Below the pieces are notes generated by a model, which worked only from the letters and a program-made list of their open reading frames with translations, made no database searches and was not told where the DNA came from. 9,149 nt of DNA from Acidobacteriota bacterium (lineage in GTDB: Bacteria; Acidobacteriota; UBA6911; RPQK01): contig RPQK01000266.1 of the NCBI GenBank assembly GCA_003819755.1, positions 1-9,149 on the forward strand. The letters run 5' to 3'. Below are positions 4,971 to 9,149 of the stretch, piece after piece; the stretch's first letter is position 1; the number at the start of each line of letters is the position of its first letter. The position numbers and the translations under genes were made by a program.

Positions 4971-7667
4971 ATGTCGTACAAATGGGTCTACTTGTTTGAG
5001 GAGTTGGATCAAGCCGAGCAGAAAGTCGGCCCGGGCAGTTGGGACAGGGTCAAAGCGCTGCTCGGAGGAAAAGGAGCAAACCTGGCCGAGATGACTCGCA
5101 TCGGACTCCCGGTGCCCCCGGGATTCACCGTTACGACCGAAGCCTGTAACGCTTATTCGAAGGCCGGTGAGGTGTTCCCAGAAGGCATGTGGGAACAGGA
5201 ACTGGAGTCGATGAAAAAGGTCGAGAGCAAGACCGGGAAGAAGTTCGGCGACCCGAACAACCCGCTTCTCGTCTCCTGCCGTTCCGGCGCCAAGTTTTCG
5301 ATGCCCGGCATGATGGACACCGTGCTCAACCTCGGCCTCAACGACGCGAGCGTGCAGGGCATGATCAAGTTGACCGGCGACGAGAGGTTCGTTTACGACT
5401 CCTACCGCCGCCTGATCCAGATGTTCGGCTGCGTCGTTCTTAACATCGCGGACGAACCGTTTGAAGAAGAACTGGATGCAGTCAAGCACAGGCGAGGCGT
5501 CAAGTCAGACACCGAGCTGACGGCAGCGGACTGGAAAGAGCTTTGCGGCGTCTTCAAGCAAATCGTCAAGAAGGATAAAGGCTTCGATTTTCCTCAGGAC
5601 CCGTACGAACAGCTAAAACTCGCCACGGAAGCGGTTTTCAGAAGCTGGAACGGAAAGCGCGCGGTCGATTACCGAAACGCCGCCGCAATTCCGCACGACC
5701 TTGGCACGGCCGTCAACATCCAGACCATGGTTTTCGGAAACATGGGTGACGACTCCGGGACCGGCGTCACTTTCACCCGCAACCCGGCAACCGGCGAAAG
5801 AATACTCTACGGTGACTACCTGCTGAACGCCCAGGGCGAGGACGTCGTCGCCGGAATCCGAAATACGAAGAAGATCGCTGACCTCGGGAATGATCTGCCC
5901 GCCGCTTTCGCTCAGTTCCAGGACATCTGCAAAAAGCTGGAGCTCCACTACAAGGAAATGCAGGACGTGGAGTTCACGATTGAGCGGCAGAAGCTTTATA
6001 TGTTGCAGACCCGCGACGGCAAGCGCACGTCCAAAGCTGCCGTGAAGATCGCTGTCGACATGGCGAACGAGGGGCTGATCACGAAGAAAGAAGCCGTGAT
6101 GCGCGTGAAGCCCGCCGACGTCGACACGTTGCTACACCCCGGCTTTGACCCTGACGCCAAGAAAGCGGCCGCCAAGGAAGGCCGACTTTTGGCTAAGGGT
6201 GTCAACGCCTCGCCAGGCGCCGCTGTTGGCGTGGCCGCTTTCGACGCGGACATCGCTGAAGAGTGGGGCAAGGCAGGCAAGGCCGTCATCATGGTCCGGC
6301 CCTTTACGAAGCCGGATGACGTGCACGGGATGCTGGCCGCGAAAGGCATTCTGACGAGTGAAGGTGGAGCAACCAGCCACGCCGCCGTCGTTGCCCGCCA
6401 GTTTGGTGTCCCCTGCATCGTCGGCGCCAGCGATGTCAAAATCGATCTGAAGACCCGGCAGTTTACCGCCCACGGCGTAGTTGTGAAGGAAGGGGACTGG
6501 ATTTCGATTGACGGTGCCACCGGCGAAGCCATCGCAGGCCAGATTCCGACCGTGCACCCGAAGTTCGAGGAGCAGACCGACCTCATCACCCTGCTCTGCT
6601 GGGCGGACGAGTTCCGTCGTCTCCAGGTCTGGGCGAACGCGGACTACCCGGACGATGCCAAGCGAGCTCGGGGCTTCGGCGCCCAGGGCATCGGCTTGTG
6701 CCGCACTGAGCACATGTTCTTCGAAGAGGTGAGACTGCCCATCGTTCAGCGGATGATCCTGGCCGAAAACGAAGAGACCCGCGATCAGGCGCTGTCCGAG
6801 CTGCTGCCTTTCCAGAGAAGCGACTTCGAAGGTATTTTCAAGGCGATGGACGGGCTGCCGGTCATCATCCGGTTGATCGATCCGCCGCTGCATGAGTTCC
6901 TGCCTCATCACCAGGATCTGCTCGAGAAAGTGATTACCAAGCGGGTCAAGGGTGAAACCGAGGGCCTGGCCGAAGACGAGAAGCTCCTGAAGGCGGTCGA
7001 ATCTATGCACGAGAGCAACCCGATGATGGGTATGCGCGGCATCCGTTTGAGCATCGTCATGCCCGGCATCGTGAAGATGCAGGTCCGGGCGATCTTCGAG
7101 GCAGCATGCAATATGGCAAACCAGGGTGTGGTCGTGAAGCCCGAGGTCATGATCCCGCTCACCGGCCACGTGAACGAACTGAAGATCATCCAGCCTCAAC
7201 TCGAGGAAGTCGCCAAGGCTGTCATGGCCGAAAAGAACGTGCACGTGGATTACAAGTTCGGGACAATGATCGAGATCCCGCGTGCGGCTGTGACCGCCGA
7301 TGAGATCGCCGGTCTTGCCGAGTTCTTCTCGTTCGGAACCAACGATCTGACCCAGATGACTTTCGGCTACTCTCGTGACGACGCCGAAGCAAGATTCCTG
7401 CTCGACTACGTCGAGAAGGGAATTCTGCCGAAGAATCCCTTCCAGACGCTGGACCAGGAAGGTGTCGGCCAGTTGATGAAGATGGCCGTCGAGAAGGGAC
7501 GCGGGGCGCGCCCCGACCTCGAGGTCGGAATCTGCGGCGAGCACGGCGGAGACCCGGCCTCCATCGAGTTCTGCCACAAGATCAATCAGAACTACGTGAG
7601 CTGCTCACCGTTCCGCGTCCCGGTCGCCCGACTTGCGGCGGCCCAGGCGGCAATAAAGAACAGCTAG
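4971..7667 (+). CDS. ppdK: Pyruvate, phosphate dikinase
   Basis: This 898-residue cytoplasmic enzyme reversibly converts ATP, pyruvate and phosphate into AMP, PEP and diphosphate. It serves gluconeogenesis or PPi-linked glycolysis. Domains in order: an N-terminal ATP-grasp nucleotide-binding domain starting with LLGGKGANLAEM (30-41) and including GDDSGTGVTFTRNPATGE; a swivelling phosphohistidine domain with GGATSHAAVVAR, where His470 is the phospho-carrier; and a C-terminal PEP/pyruvate TIM barrel with GLCRTEHMFF (Arg578), DPPLHEFLP, SFGTNDLTQMTFGYSRDD (Asn791) and VGICGEHGGDP, where Cys855 is the expected general acid. All key residues are present, and the length is slightly above the roughly 875 typical of bacterial forms. 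Part of the excess is a short insert at residues 13-28, before the glycine-rich loop. The DPPLHEFLP and TFGYSRDD signatures separate it from PEP synthase and enzyme I. It has its own promoter and terminator, so it is a single-gene unit. Confidence 0.98.
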   Translation: MSYKWVYLFEELDQAEQKVGPGSWDRVKALLGGKGANLAEMTRIGLPVPPGFTVTTEACNAYSKAGEVFPEGMWEQELESMKKVESKTGKKFGDPNNPLLVSCRSGAKFSMPGMMDTVLNLGLNDASVQGMIKLTGDERFVYDSYRRLIQMFGCVVLNIADEPFEEELDAVKHRRGVKSDTELTAADWKELCGVFKQIVKKDKGFDFPQDPYEQLKLATEAVFRSWNGKRAVDYRNAAAIPHDLGTAVNIQTMVFGNMGDDSGTGVTFTRNPATGERILYGDYLLNAQGEDVVAGIRNTKKIADLGNDLPAAFAQFQDICKKLELHYKEMQDVEFTIERQKLYMLQTRDGKRTSKAAVKIAVDMANEGLITKKEAVMRVKPADVDTLLHPGFDPDAKKAAAKEGRLLAKGVNASPGAAVGVAAFDADIAEEWGKAGKAVIMVRPFTKPDDVHGMLAAKGILTSEGGATSHAAVVARQFGVPCIVGASDVKIDLKTRQFTAHGVVVKEGDWISIDGATGEAIAGQIPTVHPKFEEQTDLITLLCWADEFRRLQVWANADYPDDAKRARGFGAQGIGLCRTEHMFFEEVRLPIVQRMILAENEETRDQALSELLPFQRSDFEGIFKAMDGLPVIIRLIDPPLHEFLPHHQDLLEKVITKRVKGETEGLAEDEKLLKAVESMHESNPMMGMRGIRLSIVMPGIVKMQVRAIFEAACNMANQGVVVKPEVMIPLTGHVNELKIIQPQLEEVAKAVMAEKNVHVDYKFGTMIEIPRAAVTADEIAGLAEFFSFGTNDLTQMTFGYSRDDAEARFLLDYVEKGILPKNPFQTLDQEGVGQLMKMAVEKGRGARPDLEVGICGEHGGDPASIEFCHKINQNYVSCSPFRVPVARLAAAQAAIKNS

Positions 7668-7686
7668 TCACGGATCGCATCACTCC

Positions 7687-7719
7687 AAAAAAGGGCGGCT
7701 CATGGCCGCCCTTTTTTTT
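7687..7719. terminator. Strong intrinsic terminator after ppdK, usable from both strands
   Basis: The GGGCGGC/GCCGCCC stem (7693-7699 and 7705-7711) has a 5-base loop. It is flanked by six A on the left and eight T on the right (7712-7719). It ends ppdK transcription 20 bases after the stop and, because of the A-run, should also stop leftward transcription from the gene at 7750-8196. Confidence 0.95.
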
Positions 7720-7726
7720 CGCTGCG

Positions 7727-7745
7727 CACTGCGCACTACGCAGTG
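7727..7745. repeat. Small inverted repeat with a tandem heptamer between convergent genes
   Basis: CACTGCG (7727-7733) and CGCAGTG (7739-7745) form a perfect 7-bp inverted repeat around a 5-base spacer. GCGCACT occurs twice in direct tandem (7724-7730, 7731-7737). It sits between the ppdK terminator and the stop of the IS110-like gene. It could be an additional hairpin for leftward transcripts or a remnant of an insertion end; the sequence does not decide. Confidence 0.4.
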
Positions 7746-7749
7746 ATCC

Positions 7750-8196
7750 TCACCGACCGCCTTTTTCCCCCGAATGCTCAGGACCTTTGCCCGGCTGGCC
7801 ACCCAGCGCATCTTCATCGGTGTGGGGAGTGCGATCGCCGATCGGTTCAACCTGGTCAAGTTTGTCGAGTTGTCCGGTCCTCAGAAGTTCCGCCAGCCAC
7901 TCGCAGCGGCATTCGCCTTGGCCGGCTCTTGACTGGGTGATCGTCCTGTCCTCGATAATCTTGACCGCAAAACGCTTCTTCAGAATGCTGGACAGCGGTT
8001 TCCAGCCCGGGTGGACCGGGTTGAGCGCAATGTGTGTACAGCCGTGGGCGGATAGCCAGTCGGCAAGCGCCTGATGCTCTGCAGGATCGTTTCCAAATGC
8101 CCGTTGCTCGCTGTCTCTGCTCTCGCTCAACAGACACAGCCTGACGGCCTGTTCGCCGACCTCCAGCCCGCACCAGCAGTTCTTCTTGGCTTCCAT
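7750..8196 (-). CDS. Stand-alone protein resembling the N-terminal domain of IS110-family transposase, catalytic residues lost
   Basis: This 148-residue protein resembles the DEDD (RuvC-like) N-terminal domain of IS110 transposases. Residues 8-23 (WCGLEVGEQAVRLCLL) match the first strand, normally GIDVSK. Residues 44-68 carry the ALxxWLxxHGCTHIAL strand and a PGWKPL that parallels the usual EATGxYWxPL. WLAELLRTGQL (100-110) is a clear family hallmark. The acidic residues that coordinate metal in active enzymes appear replaced: Asp by Glu12, the Glu of EATG by Asn59, and the DxxDxxW aspartates by GQGECRCEW (92-100). The C-terminal Tnp20 half is absent, replaced by a short charged Gly/Pro-rich tail. 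The frame is nonetheless intact and has a good GGGAGGG site eight bases before its ATG. That suggests an expressed, possibly domesticated protein, though a recent decayed fragment is possible. Residue correspondence was aligned by eye. Confidence 0.65.
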   Translation of the reverse strand: MEAKKNCWCGLEVGEQAVRLCLLSESRDSEQRAFGNDPAEHQALADWLSAHGCTHIALNPVHPGWKPLSSILKKRFAVKIIEDRTITQSRAGQGECRCEWLAELLRTGQLDKLDQVEPIGDRTPHTDEDALGGQPGKGPEHSGEKGGR

Positions 8197-8287
8197 GCTG
8201 TCGCCCTCCCGAGGTGGATTGATTTCGCTGTTCGGCCTTTACCGCAGTATATGCAAAAGACAGGGCTGTTTCATCCGCGGGCCGCGC

Positions 8288-8293
8288 TATAGT
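8288..8293 (+). promoter_or_regulatory. Candidate -10 element (TATAGT) for a leaderless DUF423 transcript
   Basis: TATAGT lies 7 bases before the ATG at 8301. A start site at the usual distance would fall on or beside the ATG, giving a leaderless message, which fits the lack of any Shine-Dalgarno there. No good -35 is seen at 16-18 bases, so support is limited. Confidence 0.35.
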
Positions 8294-8300
8294 GAATTTC

Positions 8301-8678
8301 ATGGAACGACTATTCATTTCGACGGGGGCCCTTTTCGGCTTTCTGGCCGTTGCCGGTGGTGCATTCGGCAGCCATGCGCTCAAGAACCGACTCTCGCCCG
8401 ACATGCTCCAGGTGTTCGAGGTCGGCGTTCGCTATCAGATGTATCACGCGCTCGCGCTGGTACTGACCGGATTCATCCTCACACGCTTTCAGAGCCCGGC
8501 CCTCACATGGGCGGGGGCATTTTTCATTGCTGGTGTCCTTATCTTCTCGGGCACGCTCTACATTCTCACCCTGACAGGTCTTCGCTGGCTCGGCGCGATC
8601 ACGCCGATGGGGGGGACGGCGCTGCTGATTGGATGGCTCTGCCTGGCGTGGGGCGCCTGGTCGGCTGGGCAAAGGTAG
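8301..8678 (+). CDS. DUF423 family integral membrane protein
   Basis: The 125-residue inner-membrane protein has four predicted helices (about residues 3-23, 48-66, 70-92 and 97-120). The DUF423 signature is present: GAFGSHALKNRLSPDM (residues 20-35) then VFEVGVRYQMYHALAL, with the family's conserved His25, Tyr45 and His49. The C-terminal helices also fit, with FSGTLYILTLTG, then LGAITPMGG. Length and topology match the family (YgdD/YwdK-like), whose biochemical role is not established. An in-frame GTG at 8292 would add only three residues. The ATG is chosen because it aligns with family starts, but neither has a ribosome site. It is divergent from the IS110-like gene and convergent with the dehydrogenase gene. 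Confidence 0.92.
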   Translation: MERLFISTGALFGFLAVAGGAFGSHALKNRLSPDMLQVFEVGVRYQMYHALALVLTGFILTRFQSPALTWAGAFFIAGVLIFSGTLYILTLTGLRWLGAITPMGGTALLIGWLCLAWGAWSAGQR

Positions 8679-8688
8679 GGTGACCTGC

Positions 8689-8720
8689 GAGGGGCGAGGT
8701 TTCACGCCCCTTTGCCCCTC
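8689..8720. terminator. Hairpin(s) between convergent DUF423 and dehydrogenase genes
   Basis: GGGGCG (8691-8696) pairs with CGCCCC (8705-8710), followed by TTT. Alternatively GAGGGGC (8689-8695) pairs with GCCCCTC (8714-8720). The two stems use the same left arm, so only one forms at a time. Location between two gene ends 50 bp apart suggests a terminator, but the T-run is short. Confidence 0.45.
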
Positions 8721-8727
8721 TGCTCAA

Positions 8728-9149
8728 CTACCCTTGGAGGTTGGAGAGTCTCTCCAATACCTTTGCCACACCCTGTGTCCCCTCCGAGCCTTGCCCTGCG
8801 GCCTGGGCTGCGGACATCAGTTGGTGCACGAGGCTGGCTGCCGGAAGGCAGCTAGGAGTCAGGTCAGCAGCCTGGAGAACCAGTCGCAGGTCCTTTTGCA
8901 TCAGGTCTATCATGAAGCCGGGATTGAAGTCGCGATTGACGATTCGGGGGCCGAGATTGGCCAGTTGCCAGCTACCGGCCGCACCCCCTTGCACCGCCTG
9001 AATCATGGTCATTGGGTCCAAGTCGTTCTTGCGGGCAAACAAGAGGGCCTCCGACACCGCCAGCAGGTTGATCGAGACGAGGATCTGGTTGCACAACTTG
9101 GTCAGTTGACCGTTGCCGACCGCTCCGCAGTATGTGATCGTCTTTCCCA
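8728..9149 (-). CDS. Beta-hydroxyacid dehydrogenase, C-terminal part (3-hydroxyisobutyrate / tartronate semialdehyde reductase family; partial)
   Basis: The frame ends at TAG (8728-8730) and is open to the right edge. About 139 residues are visible, and the N-terminal Rossmann domain and true start lie outside. The visible part begins GKTITYCGAVGNGQLTKLCN, the family signature linking the two domains, in which the Lys of TKLCNQ is the expected catalytic lysine and the following Asn a substrate-binding residue. The all-helical C-terminal domain follows: SINLLAVSEALLFARKNDLD, then FMIDLMQKDLRLVLQAA (the conserved KDL) and LPAASLVHQLMSAAQAAGQG. Such enzymes use NAD(P)H to interconvert beta-hydroxyacids and semialdehydes. 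The exact substrate cannot be assigned from this half. A TTG at 9094-9096 opens a shorter frame but cuts through the signature, so it is not a start. Confidence 0.93.
   Translation of the reverse strand, partial: GKTITYCGAVGNGQLTKLCNQILVSINLLAVSEALLFARKNDLDPMTMIQAVQGGAAGSWQLANLGPRIVNRDFNPGFMIDLMQKDLRLVLQAADLTPSCLPAASLVHQLMSAAQAAGQGSEGTQGVAKVLERLSNLQG

Noticed and set aside
6132..7577. Long 481-codon open frame antisense to ppdK
   Set aside because: It lies entirely opposite a well-supported PPDK coding region. Its translation is His/Asp/Leu-rich with no domain, typical of the antisense shadow in GC-rich genes.
7687..8300. Complete IS110 element
   Set aside because: The C-terminal transposase domain and the long flanking non-coding regions expected for a bridge RNA are absent. 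The flanks are short and hold a ppdK terminator and a DUF423 gene.
1..9149. CRISPR array, tRNA or rRNA genes, phage modules, toxin-antitoxin pairs
   Set aside because: No regularly spaced repeats, cloverleaf-like segments, rRNA motifs or phage structural genes were seen. The small paired membrane genes at 2654-3370 do not resemble known toxin-antitoxin systems.

Overview
The window is GC-rich bacterial chromosomal DNA with compact genes on both strands. Most starts carry a clear Shine-Dalgarno. The mix is an ECF sigma/anti-sigma pair beside an exported protein, a PPi-type pyruvate phosphate dikinase, a hotdog thioesterase and several poorly known membrane or exported proteins. This would fit an environmental lineage such as Acidobacteriota, but that is an impression from gene content and not a marker-based assignment. 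No rRNA, tRNA, CRISPR array, complete insertion sequence or phage gene was seen.

Layout. Positions 1-1558, minus strand: an apparent three-gene operon running leftwards, made of an ECF sigma factor, its membrane-anchored zinc-finger anti-sigma factor (4-bp overlap), and a secreted protein cut off by the left edge. A gene-free stretch of about 540 bp follows. Next are a minus-strand acyl-CoA thioesterase (2099-2563) and, divergent from it, two small single-span membrane proteins on the plus strand (2654-2824, 2858-3370). A minus-strand exported cysteine-containing protein of unknown function (3434-4147) has a recognisable promoter and a hairpin-rich leader. It is divergent from a soluble acidic protein of unknown function (4263-4787). 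The pyruvate phosphate dikinase gene ppdK (4971-7667) has a near-consensus sigma-70 promoter and ends at a textbook intrinsic terminator that can work in both directions. Past the terminator lie a small minus-strand gene resembling the N-terminal half of an IS110-type transposase with its catalytic acidic residues replaced (7750-8196), a DUF423 membrane protein (8301-8678) that may be read from a leaderless message, and the C-terminal part of a beta-hydroxyacid dehydrogenase (8728-9149) cut by the right edge.

Functionally, the left block looks like an envelope-signal circuit: the anti-sigma factor would hold the sigma factor at the inner membrane until a signal arrives. ppdK stands alone as a central-carbon enzyme interconverting PEP and pyruvate. 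The remaining genes look like separate single-gene units. The most unusual items are the stand-alone, catalytically degenerate IS110-like protein, the sigma/anti-sigma/exported-protein operon and the divergent pair of unknown genes upstream of ppdK. No clearly new multi-gene system can be claimed from this window.
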